This document shows positions 1 to 6,766 of a DNA stretch of 8,002 bases, piece after piece. The stretch lies in NCBI GenBank assembly GCA_031278135.1, contig JAITKY010000159.1:1-8002 (forward strand). The letters run 5' to 3'. How positions within the stretch are numbered: position 1 is the stretch's first letter; every line of letters begins with the position of its first letter. The DNA is from Prevotellaceae bacterium. GTDB taxonomy: Bacteria > Bacteroidota > Bacteroidia > Bacteroidales > UBA932. Position numbers and translations under genes: made by a program. The notes beneath the pieces were generated by a model. That model worked only from the letters and a program-made list of their open reading frames with translations. It did no database searches and was not told where the DNA came from.

Positions 1-26
1 TACATTTTACATCATTATAAAGTACG

Positions 27-62
27 AAACAATCCGGAAAATTTTATGTCCGGATTGTTTTT
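27..62 (+). terminator. Intrinsic terminator of a gene left of the window
   Basis: Perfect 12-bp inverted repeat, AAACAATCCGGA at 27-38 and TCCGGATTGTTT at 49-60, with a 10-nt loop. On the plus strand it runs into a T-rich tract that continues to about 75. The tract on the other strand is weaker, so it most likely ends a plus-strand gene lying before position 1. Confidence 0.75.
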
Positions 63-197
63 GTATTGTTTTATTAATTAATATTATACGGCGACGTCTT
101 CGGATTTATACATCAAAAATGTATATTCAGAACTCCTGACCTGCGGGGCTTCAATATGGTCAATAACAGTTAAATAATTAATTATGATTTGTGTGCT

Positions 198-239
198 AAA
201 AAAACGGAAGCAATCTGGTGTTTTTTCCGGATTGCTTCC
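198..239 (-). terminator. Intrinsic terminator of the receptor operon
   Basis: Read on the minus strand, GGAAGCAATCCGG (239-227) pairs with CCAGATTGCTTCC (218-206) with one C/A mismatch and an 8-nt loop. A run of seven T follows (204-198). It lies about 45 nt after the stop codon of the TonB receptor/lipoprotein gene and should end the three-gene operon. Confidence 0.85.
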
Positions 240-284
240 TGTTTCGTCCGTCATTACGACATTATTACATTAAATATTTGCACA

Positions 285-2957
285 TTAATCCTCGTGTTCG
301 TGCTCATCCTCGTCTTCGTCCTCGTGGTCGTGTTCTTCGCCGGCTTCGTGGCTTAACTCGACATTGACAGCGATATGCGACTCATTTCCGGCGGCATCGG
401 CGCAATAAACCATCAGATGATAATGTCCCGGAGTTGCGTTTTCCGGGATTATAATTTCGTGATGATGAACGGCTTGATTTTTTCCGGTGACAGTCCACGA
501 TTTTTCGAACACAAAATCGACAGTTGCGGCATCGCTTTTTGTTTTAGCGTGACCGTGATTGTCGAAATTCGGATGAATATCAACCTTGTAAGAGGCCAAC
601 ATCTCATTATCTGAAAATTCTGCTTCGAAATGCACTCCGTGTTCTCCGCCGATCTGCAAAGTGTCGTTTTCTGCAGGTTCTTCCAGATTTATAACCGGTT
701 TTACAGTATCTGCCGGTTTTGTTGTATCATCATTATTATTATCATCCTCATTACATGCGATAAATGCGAGGGAAAATATTGCCGTCAGGCAAATAATAAA
801 AAATTTTAATCTATTTTTAAATGGTATTTTTAATAAAAATTGAAAGTTCCGTCCCGGTTCGGGGATTTCGACTTTTCTGTAAAAACTTAAATGATTGTAA
901 TATTTTGTATCGAAAATATTATTGAGCGAAAGTGTAATATCCACATCGGTGTCCCTGAACGGGATTTTGACCGTCGTTCCGAAGTGTAAAAGATTCGTTC
1001 CATGTGTGATATCTTCGTTTTTTGCCACACGTTTCTGAGTTGCGACGCTTTGAAGTTCGACGCTGAATTGCAGAGTTTTAAATCTCCACGTTAATCTGTT
1101 ACGCATGGAAACGGGGGGCGAAAAACTTAAGGGAGTACGTTCGTCCACATTGTGAGTATATACATATTCGCCTGTTATCTGGTAAGTTAAATTGCGAAAA
1201 AGATTCATTTTCAATTCAACTTCCGTTCCGGCAAATATCGCTTCGACAGCAGTGTAGCGATAGATTTGACCGGCATGGGGCAATATCGACCATTCGCCTG
1301 TGGGTTTCAAGTAGATGTACTTGTCGAACCAACTGACAAAAGGGCTCGCCGCTATCAGGATATTGTCGTATTCGCAAGAGTACGATGCGTCTAACTGCCA
1401 TCCCTGTTCGGAAACAAGCGATGCATTGCCCTGTTCATGACGAAAAGCGCCATGATGTACTCCGTTTGAAGCGAGTTCATTAGCGCCCGGCAAACGGAAA
1501 CTGCGTCCAAGATTTACTTTTAATTGATGCGAAGTGTTTGGTGTCCAGACGACGCCCATCGAGCCGGAAACATCGCCGAAATCACGATTGACACTGCGAC
1601 TTCGCCATTTATACGATTCGACAAGATCAACAGCATAGTTGCGTTCGTAAAGATAGTTTTCGAGATAAACATCCTGACAGGCAGATATATTCATTTTTCC
1701 ATAATCGTAACGGATACCTCCGCTGAACGAGAGCCTGCTGGTCGGCCGGAAAACGCTCAACCATAACGCTCCTGCCGTGAAACGTCGGTATTCGGGCAAC
1801 AAAAAGGAATATCCACCGATACTGTTGCGCTGATACTGAACATCAAAGCCAAAAGTATGCTTCCATTGTGATAAGTAAATAAAGTCCGTTTTCAATGACG
1901 AATTGAATGTATTTAACGAAAAAACAAGTTCTTTATCCGGATTGGTTTCAGGGACAGGCTGACTGCTGTAATGTGTATGAAACAAACTCCATTCTTCCCT
2001 GTGATTATTCTGAAATCCGGCGTCGAAGGTTACAGTCGATCTGTTCCATAAATACTGCTGACGTGTACTTATTTTCAGGTGATTGACCATGCTGTATGGC
2101 ATATCGATATTACGGCTGTCGCCATCGTCGTGTAATCGCGAAGCATCGGGAATGCCGTGCGCTCCGGGAAAAAATCCGACTCTCTGAAACGCATTGCTGA
2201 CTGCGTAATTTGCATAATATCTGCCTTGTCGGTATTCGGAGAACAGTCCCAGATCACGTTCGAATCCTGCGGTGTTCTTCAATCTCCGGTTACGAACGGG
2301 AAGATACTGTGTAAGATACACTATTGTATCCGCCGGAATCCGGTAGTCGGCGAAATGCTGTTCGGAAAACCGCAATTTGACGTGCCACGAATTTTTCTTT
2401 ATTCCTGACATCACCGAGCCTCCAAGCGTTCCGTTTGCCGATTTCCCAAGCAAGACAATCTCTCCGTAAACCTGATTCTCCGGTGGCGCCGGAAGTTGCG
2501 ATATCTCTATCACTCCGCCCATTGCATCACTGCCGTACAGCAACGACGACGGTCCTTTCCGGATAATAACCCGTTCGATACCGAAAGCGTCGATTTCGAG
2601 TCCGTGGTCGGCTCCCCACTGCTGCCCCTCCTGTTTGATACCGTTTTCGGTCACGGAAATACGGTTAAATCCCATTCCCCGAATCATCGGTTTCGAAAAT
2701 CCCGAACCTATGTCCATCGAATGGACTCCCGGTATATGTTCTAATGTTTGCACCAGATTGCCCGTAAAATGTTCGTGCAGAAAATTTTTATTGACTATAT
2801 CGACTTGCAGAGCGGAATTGCGATTGACGTTATCTTTATACGAACCGCTAACCGTCACCTCGTTTAATATCTCTGTTTTAAGAGAATCGGACGTTTGCGC
2901 CTGCAAAGGCAATATATATGCAAACATCAGCATAACTGTAATATATCTGATATACAT
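285..2957 (-). CDS. TonB-dependent receptor fused in frame to a DUF4625-like lipoprotein
   Basis: This encodes an outer-membrane TonB-dependent receptor, a substrate-gated 22-strand barrel powered by TonB-ExbBD. I take the ATG at 2957, which gives a short signal peptide (residues 1-20, cleavage after LQA). An in-frame ATG at 3005 would add 16 residues before it. A TonB-box-like EVTVSG (33-38) leads into the plug (about 37-152; motifs IPGV, PMIRGMG, VIIRKGPSSLLYGSDAMGG). The barrel ends at the usual terminal aromatic (RNFQFLLKIPF, F713). There is no carboxypeptidase-like N-terminal domain, so it is not SusC-type; size and layout fit metal or heme receptors. The frame then continues for 177 residues as a lipoprotein without a stop, which is unusual. 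It is the last gene of an operon behind a Fur-family regulator and a His/Cys-rich protein, so metal uptake, possibly zinc, is inferred. The fusion could also come from a sequencing or assembly error. Confidence 0.9.
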   Translation of the reverse strand: MYIRYITVMLMFAYILPLQAQTSDSLKTEILNEVTVSGSYKDNVNRNSALQVDIVNKNFLHEHFTGNLVQTLEHIPGVHSMDIGSGFSKPMIRGMGFNRISVTENGIKQEGQQWGADHGLEIDAFGIERVIIRKGPSSLLYGSDAMGGVIEISQLPAPPENQVYGEIVLLGKSANGTLGGSVMSGIKKNSWHVKLRFSEQHFADYRIPADTIVYLTQYLPVRNRRLKNTAGFERDLGLFSEYRQGRYYANYAVSNAFQRVGFFPGAHGIPDASRLHDDGDSRNIDMPYSMVNHLKISTRQQYLWNRSTVTFDAGFQNNHREEWSLFHTHYSSQPVPETNPDKELVFSLNTFNSSLKTDFIYLSQWKHTFGFDVQYQRNSIGGYSFLLPEYRRFTAGALWLSVFRPTSRLSFSGGIRYDYGKMNISACQDVYLENYLYERNYAVDLVESYKWRSRSVNRDFGDVSGSMGVVWTPNTSHQLKVNLGRSFRLPGANELASNGVHHGAFRHEQGNASLVSEQGWQLDASYSCEYDNILIAASPFVSWFDKYIYLKPTGEWSILPHAGQIYRYTAVEAIFAGTEVELKMNLFRNLTYQITGEYVYTHNVDERTPLSFSPPVSMRNRLTWRFKTLQFSVELQSVATQKRVAKNEDITHGTNLLHFGTTVKIPFRDTDVDITLSLNNIFDTKYYNHLSFYRKVEIPEPGRNFQFLLKIPFKNRLKFFIICLTAIFSLAFIACNEDDNNNDDTTKPADTVKPVINLEEPAENDTLQIGGEHGVHFEAEFSDNEMLASYKVDIHPNFDNHGHAKTKSDAATVDFVFEKSWTVTGKNQAVHHHEIIIPENATPGHYHLMVYCADAAGNESHIAVNVELSHEAGEEHDHEDEDEDEHEHED
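288..818 (-). other. DUF4625-like lipoprotein module inside the receptor frame
   Basis: Directly after the barrel's terminal Phe the translation reads KNRLKFFIICL and then a lipobox, LAFIAC, with Cys at codon 753-755. That is a complete lipoprotein signal peptide lacking only its Met. The mature part starts CNEDDNNNDD, an acidic stretch after Cys like that of surface-exported Bacteroidota lipoproteins. A beta-rich domain follows with the features of DUF4625: HPNFDNHGH, HHHEIIIPENATPGHYH and DAAGNES. The last 21 residues hold five His and fourteen acidic residues, a likely metal-binding tail. No ATG, GTG or TTG lies in frame near the expected start (the codon there is TTT), so the module appears to be translated only as part of the fusion, unless a rare start codon is used. 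It was probably a separate gene in the ancestor. Confidence 0.75.
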
Positions 2958-3037
2958 GCTAATATTTGTTTTTGTTAAAATACATTTATCGTTATCGGGC
3001 AACATGAAACTTTTGTTTCACATCACCATAAAGAAAT

Positions 3038-3367
3038 TTATGCGCAGGGAGGCGCACGAAGCATGTAGTTATATTTGACGGACGAAATTATATTTTCGCA
3101 ATACGTAAACGGTTCGTAATAAACCGCTTCTACTGCGCAAATAAAGTCGGGCGATTCTGTTTCGGTGAATGGAAATAAAACAAACTGACAAATCGCACAC
3201 GCATCGTAATCGTGATGAGTATGACTGTTATTTTTTTCGTGTTCAACATTATGGTCATAAACGCACTGACAGATATGGACGGTTTTTGCTGCCGGAGGTA
3301 AGGCAAACAGCAGCAATAACAGCCATCCTGTCAATATCTTTACGTTTATTCCACTATATTTGTTCAT
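3038..3367 (-). CDS. Small exported His/Cys-rich protein, 109 aa
   Basis: I cannot assign a named function. The protein starts with a basic N-terminus and a hydrophobic segment (residues 11-27, ILTGWLLLLLFALPPAA) that reads as a signal peptide or membrane anchor. Next come H31, C33, C35, H39, H43, the cluster HTHH at 49-52, and a CAIC motif at 57-60 followed by QFVLFPF. It ends near RAPP. This pattern (leader, His cluster, CxxC plus aromatics, RxPP end) resembles small uncharacterised Bacteroidota proteins that I recall near metal-receptor genes, and loosely DUF2946. The ATG overlaps the last 14 nt of the upstream Fur-family gene, which points to translational coupling; the receptor follows about 80 nt later. 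A periplasmic metal-binding or metal-handling accessory is the inference. Confidence 0.75.
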   Translation of the reverse strand: MNKYSGINVKILTGWLLLLLFALPPAAKTVHICQCVYDHNVEHEKNNSHTHHDYDACAICQFVLFPFTETESPDFICAVEAVYYEPFTYCENIISSVKYNYMLRAPPCA

Positions 3368-3764
3368 ATTTTTTCATTTCATTTAAACAGTTCGGACAAT
3401 GTCCCGAAACAAGGCAATGGATATCCGTCATTCTGTATCCCGATGGAAGCGACGGAATCACAAACTGTTCGTCGATACACATAATCACTCGACATCTGAT
3501 ACAGCGAAAATGAATGTGATTGTCGCTGTGATGTCCGGCTTCGCAATGATGACAGAGTGCATAATAGGTTTTTCCGTTTTCACCCGAAATTTTATGCACT
3601 TTCCCATCGTCACAGAAGCTTTGCAAAATCCGGTAAACAGTGGCTTTATCCATTATTCCCGACAATTTTTGCTCAAAATCTTCGTAGCATAACGCCGATA
3701 ACGAATCCGACAAAATTGTCATTATCAATTGCTTCGTCTTTGTATTCCGCCTTTGTTTGTCCAT
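3354..3764 (-). CDS. Fur/Zur-family metalloregulator
   Basis: A cytoplasmic metal-dependent repressor of about 136 aa, a normal length for the Fur family. The N-terminal half is a winged helix whose recognition region reads DKATVYRILQSF, with the family's ATVYR signature. The C-terminal half has the metal and dimer domain, with NHIHFRCIRC (HxHFxCxxC) and a second pair, GHCPNC. The two CxxC motifs form the structural Cys4 zinc site, and His/Asp/Glu residues around HHSDNHIH and CIDE supply the sensory site. I take the ATG at 3764. The alternative at 3779 would sit only a few nt from the start of transcription predicted from the promoter box at 3789-3796. As first gene of the receptor operon it probably represses its own operon. 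Zinc sensing (Zur) is suggested by the His-rich partners, but iron or another metal cannot be excluded. Confidence 0.92.
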   Translation of the reverse strand: MDKQRRNTKTKQLIMTILSDSLSALCYEDFEQKLSGIMDKATVYRILQSFCDDGKVHKISGENGKTYYALCHHCEAGHHSDNHIHFRCIRCRVIMCIDEQFVIPSLPSGYRMTDIHCLVSGHCPNCLNEMKKYEQI

Positions 3765-3788
3765 AATATCTATCAACAATTAATGCGA

Positions 3789-3819
3789 CAAAGGTACAAT
3801 AATAATTTGAAATGAAAAA
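3789..3819 (-). promoter_or_regulatory. Promoter of the Fur-family/receptor operon
   Basis: On the minus strand TACCTTTG (3796-3789) matches the Bacteroidota -7 motif TAnnTTTG. A T-run (TTTT, 3819-3816) lies 19 nt upstream, where the -33 TTTG is expected, but is only a 3/4 match. Transcription would start near 3784, about 20 nt before the ATG at 3764. A 10-bp palindrome, TAAAATTTTA (3825-3834), lies just upstream and could be part of an operator, but it is AT-rich and unproven. Confidence 0.6.
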
Positions 3820-3979
3820 AACTTTAAAATTTTAGTACCCGAATGATGCGGATGCTTATAACGGACTGTTAATGTATTGTTTACAAAAAGCATCATTGTA
3901 AAACCACAGAAGTTCAATCCATTACGGGGGGTGTACGACAAAATTCCCTTTTTATCCATAGATTACATACAGAAGTCCG

Positions 3980-4029
3980 AAATCTGTGAATATCTGTGGA
4001 TAAAAGGATCCACAGATTCACACAGATTT
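3980..4029. repeat. Internal hairpin 1 of the structured element
   Basis: Arms 3980-4001 and 4008-4029 are 22 nt each and complementary at 19 positions, with a 6-nt loop. Each arm carries two ATCTGTG-type units, and the three mismatches sit together between the units. Confidence 0.75.
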
Positions 4030-4042
4030 ACACAGATGAATC

Positions 4043-4080
4043 AAATCTGTGGATAAAAAGAGGATATGATCCACAGATTT
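4043..4080. repeat. Internal hairpin 2 of the structured element
   Basis: Perfect 12-bp arms, AAATCTGTGGAT at 4043-4054 and ATCCACAGATTT at 4069-4080, with a 14-nt loop. The same sequence units recur in hairpin 1. Confidence 0.8.
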
Positions 4081-4180
4081 ACACAAATCTGGGAAAAGGG
4101 AATTTTGTCGTACGCCCTGTGACAAATAGCGCCTCAAAAAAAGATTTAGTCCGGAGAACGTAAAGTATAAAAATAAGTAT

Positions 4181-4188
4181 TATCTTTG
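4181..4188 (+). promoter_or_regulatory. -7 promoter box of the DUF2007 gene
   Basis: TATCTTTG fits the Bacteroidota TAnnTTTG motif and lies 25 nt before the ATG at 4214, giving a leader of about 20 nt. I see no convincing -33 TTTG upstream. Confidence 0.5.
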
Positions 4189-4213
4189 CACAGGATTTTT
4201 TGAATATTTAGTC

Positions 4214-4444
4214 ATGGATAACAGTAAAACAGTCGTTTTGATGGTGTTCCACAGTGTGCCTCAAGCGCGAATAATTAAAGGGTTACTCGAAGCAAACAAC
4301 ATACGTTGTTTCTTATCTACAGAAAGTATGTTATTTGGAAGTTTTTTTTCTACCGATAGCAGTATCAAACTATATGTCATGGAAGAAGACTATTCGGCGG
4401 CTAAAGAACTTTTGACAGGGTCGTGGGATGATGAATCGATATAA
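4214..4444 (+). CDS. DUF2007-domain protein (putative signal-transducing protein), 76 aa
   Basis: A small soluble cytoplasmic protein with one DUF2007-type ferredoxin-like fold. It has a beta strand (VVLMVFHS), a helix with the family's ARIIKGLLEANNI pattern, a strand (RCFLSTE), a glycine-rich turn (MLFGSFF), a strand ending KLYVMEED, and a closing helix (YSAAKELL). Its length is usual for stand-alone members, and it has no signal peptide or membrane segment. The family is often annotated as a putative signal transducer, but its biochemical role is not established. It stands alone on the plus strand, with its own -7 box, between the structured repeat and the convergent metY gene. Confidence 0.85.
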   Translation: MDNSKTVVLMVFHSVPQARIIKGLLEANNIRCFLSTESMLFGSFFSTDSSIKLYVMEEDYSAAKELLTGSWDDESI

Positions 4445-4453
4445 GAGTTATTA

Positions 4454-4469
4454 AAATCTGCGTGAATCT
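4454..4469 (+). repeat. Solitary relic of the ATCTGTG-type repeat
   Basis: AAATCTGCGTGAATCT matches one arm of hairpin 1 in the structured element (complement of 4014-4029) at 15 of 16 positions. It lies just after the DUF2007 stop codon, so related units flank that gene on both sides. It could be a decayed copy or a chance match. Confidence 0.4.
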
Positions 4470-4496
4470 TTAAAATCTTCACCATCTGCTTGTTTA

Positions 4497-4540
4497 TAAA
4501 AAAGCATGCAGCCGAAACAGATTTTGTTCAGGCTGCATGC
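4497..4540 (-). terminator. Intrinsic terminator of metY
   Basis: Perfect 10-bp arms GCATGCAGCC/GGCTGCATGC (4504-4513 and 4531-4540) with a 17-nt loop. On the minus strand a run of six T (TTTTTTAT) follows. It lies about 30 nt after the metY stop. The plus-strand side lacks a T-tract, so it does not act well for the DUF2007 gene. Confidence 0.88.
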
Positions 4541-4569
4541 GAAAATTAACGTAAAAGAAAGGATGTTTT

Positions 4570-5880
<1,311 letters not shown>

Positions 5881-5908
5881 TCATTTAATTTAATTAATAT
5901 ATAAAACG

Positions 5909-5936
5909 AAAAAATCCGGCTTGTTTTGCCGGATTT
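5909..5936 (-). terminator. Leader terminator (putative attenuator) before metY
   Basis: On the minus strand AAATCCGGC (5936-5928), a 7-nt loop and GCCGGATTT (5920-5912) form a perfect 9-bp stem followed by six T (5914-5909, partly in the stem). It lies 38 nt before the metY start codon and 27 nt after the leader ORF stop, a position suited to attenuation. The alternative, that it terminates the SPOR-lipoprotein gene some 290 nt upstream, is less likely because a promoter box lies between them. Confidence 0.75.
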
Positions 5937-5962
5937 CCTCTTACTATCTTATTCAAATTTTT

Positions 5963-6088
5963 TTAAAATAATAAATATACTTTCCGGCATAGACAGAAGC
6001 AACACATATACATACACACAAGCATAATTCCAGCTATAGTGTCATTGTGTTTCCGGCTTACCGTATGTATTTCTATATTTTTAATCAT
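5963..6088 (-). CDS. Putative Met/Cys-rich leader peptide of metY, 41 aa
   Basis: A short ORF whose ATG (6088) lies about 20 nt after the start of transcription predicted from the box at 6114-6121. Residues 22-34 read MLVCMYMCCFCLC, that is three Met and five Cys in 13 codons, followed by RK and a hydrophobic end. The N-terminal part (MIKNIEIHTVSRKHND) is polar. The stop is 27 nt before the terminator hairpin that precedes metY. The Arg-Lys codons after the cluster contain TGCCGGA (5989-5983), which is complementary to TCCGGCA in the 5' arm and loop of that terminator, so an antiterminator is possible. This is the layout of a leader peptide sensing charged tRNA-Cys or tRNA-Met. I do not recognise it as a described family. 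A small membrane protein is the main alternative, because residues 18-41 are hydrophobic. Confidence 0.6.
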   Translation of the reverse strand: MIKNIEIHTVSRKHNDTIAGIMLVCMYMCCFCLCRKVYLLF

Positions 6089-6113
6089 CAAAAAAAATCT
6101 ATATTTTAAGCGA

Positions 6114-6144
6114 CAAAAGTAATGCAAAAAAATCATTCCACAAT
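6114..6144 (-). promoter_or_regulatory. Promoter of the metY leader transcript
   Basis: On the minus strand TACTTTTG (6121-6114) matches TAnnTTTG, and ATTG (6144-6141) lies 19 nt upstream as a 3/4 match to the -33 TTTG. It sits between the SPOR-lipoprotein stop and the leader ORF, so metY should be transcribed separately from the upstream gene. Confidence 0.6.
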
Positions 6145-6222
6145 CTTTTTTTCAAAAAATTTCTTTATCACATTTTTTTATGTCGCTAAAATGCAATATA
6201 ACTTACTGTTACAAAAATCTGC

Positions 6223-6687
6223 TTATCTCTTAAAAATCCACGCGTCTTCGGGACAATAGCTCAAATTTAGCATATTCCGGAGCGCTGTTTCCGCTTCTTG
6301 CAGGGTTTCGAACGAAATTGCTGATACGTGTGTTAAACCTCCGTAATCGAAAAGCACAGTATTATAACCGTTCGACCTGAACAAGGCTGACATGTTGTCG
6401 GCGTTAGGCTTCTCCTCAAAAGCTCCTACAATAATATGATAGGGCTTTGGCACCTGATTTTTAGCCTGTTCTTCTTCTCTTGCCTTCAACGCTTCATATT
6501 TGAGAAGTTCGGCTCGGCGGATACTGTCCTGATTTTCCTTTTCGGTGTCTTTTTTTTCCGTCATTTCTTTTTTCGATTTGCCTAACACACTCGTATTAAA
6601 CCAGTCGCATCCCGTTATACCTACTCCTAACAATAGCGCTATGGCTAACATAACCGTCACTGAAAATGCAATTACTATCTTTTTCAT
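6223..6687 (-). CDS. SPOR-domain lipoprotein, 154 aa
   Basis: A predicted envelope lipoprotein that binds peptidoglycan. The signal peptide ends in the lipobox GITGC (Cys27), followed by a charged, Lys/Glu-rich linker (about 38-78) likely to be a coiled coil or extended spacer. A SPOR domain follows (about 82-152). It begins YHIIVGAF, continues with the helix around NADNMSALFRSNGY and the GGLTHVSAISF strand, and ends EAETALRNML then AWIFKR. SPOR domains recognise denuded glycan strands, often at the septum, so a role in cell-wall remodelling or division is the family-based expectation. It has its own promoter box at 6738-6745 and no clear intrinsic terminator of its own. Confidence 0.88.
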   Translation of the reverse strand: MKKIVIAFSVTVMLAIALLLGVGITGCDWFNTSVLGKSKKEMTEKKDTEKENQDSIRRAELLKYEALKAREEEQAKNQVPKPYHIIVGAFEEKPNADNMSALFRSNGYNTVLFDYGGLTHVSAISFETLQEAETALRNMLNLSYCPEDAWIFKR

Positions 6688-6737
6688 TATCTCTAATTTT
6701 TATACGATATAACATATAATTACTACAAATTTCGCGT

Positions 6738-6745
6738 CAAAGGTA
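6738..6745 (-). promoter_or_regulatory. -7 promoter box of the SPOR-lipoprotein gene
   Basis: TACCTTTG on the minus strand fits TAnnTTTG and is identical to the box of the Fur-family operon. It would give a leader of about 45 nt before the ATG at 6687. No good -33 element is visible. Confidence 0.5.
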
Positions 6746-6766
6746 GTCATTTTATTTAATTTTGAT

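Larger units (their letters stand above)
3929..4117. repeat. 189-bp structured element with 24-bp terminal inverted repeats (MITE-like)
   Basis: The ends (3929-3952 and 4094-4117) are inverted copies matching at 23 of 24 bp, with core GTACGACAAAATTCCC and the other end its complement. The interior consists largely of units related to ATCTGTGGAT in both orientations, forming two nested hairpins. No ORF fits inside and no target-site duplication is obvious at the borders. It fills most of the divergent gap between the Fur-family operon and the DUF2007 gene. This fits a non-autonomous mobile element or an intergenic palindromic repeat family. With one copy in view, mobility is inference. Confidence 0.7.

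Noticed and set aside
375..614. 79-codon plus-strand ORF opposite the lipoprotein module
   Set aside because: The minus-strand translation is a clear DUF4625-like domain; the plus frame has no recognisable feature.
2635..3078. 147-codon plus-strand ORF opposite the receptor start
   Set aside because: It runs antisense to the signal-peptide and plug codons of a well-supported receptor gene, shows no recognisable domain, and reads as a frame shadow.
3842..3897. Inverted repeat AATGATGC/GCATCATT in the divergent spacer
   Set aside because: The 8-bp arms are separated by 40 nt with no T-tract and no link to a gene end; probably chance.
3980..4080. Repeated ATCTGTG-type units considered as a CRISPR array
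   Set aside because: The units are too short, alternate in orientation, are unevenly spaced without unique spacers, and have no cas genes nearby.
5909..6110. SAM riboswitch in the metY leader
   Set aside because: I could not fit the conserved core of SAM-I or SAM-II. A Met/Cys-rich ORF explains the leader better, although a covariance-model search would be needed to exclude a riboswitch.
6109..6187. Inverted AGCGACA/TGTCGCT pair downstream of the SPOR-lipoprotein gene
   Set aside because: The 7-bp arms are 65 nt apart and one lies over the metY promoter start region. No stable terminator shape results.
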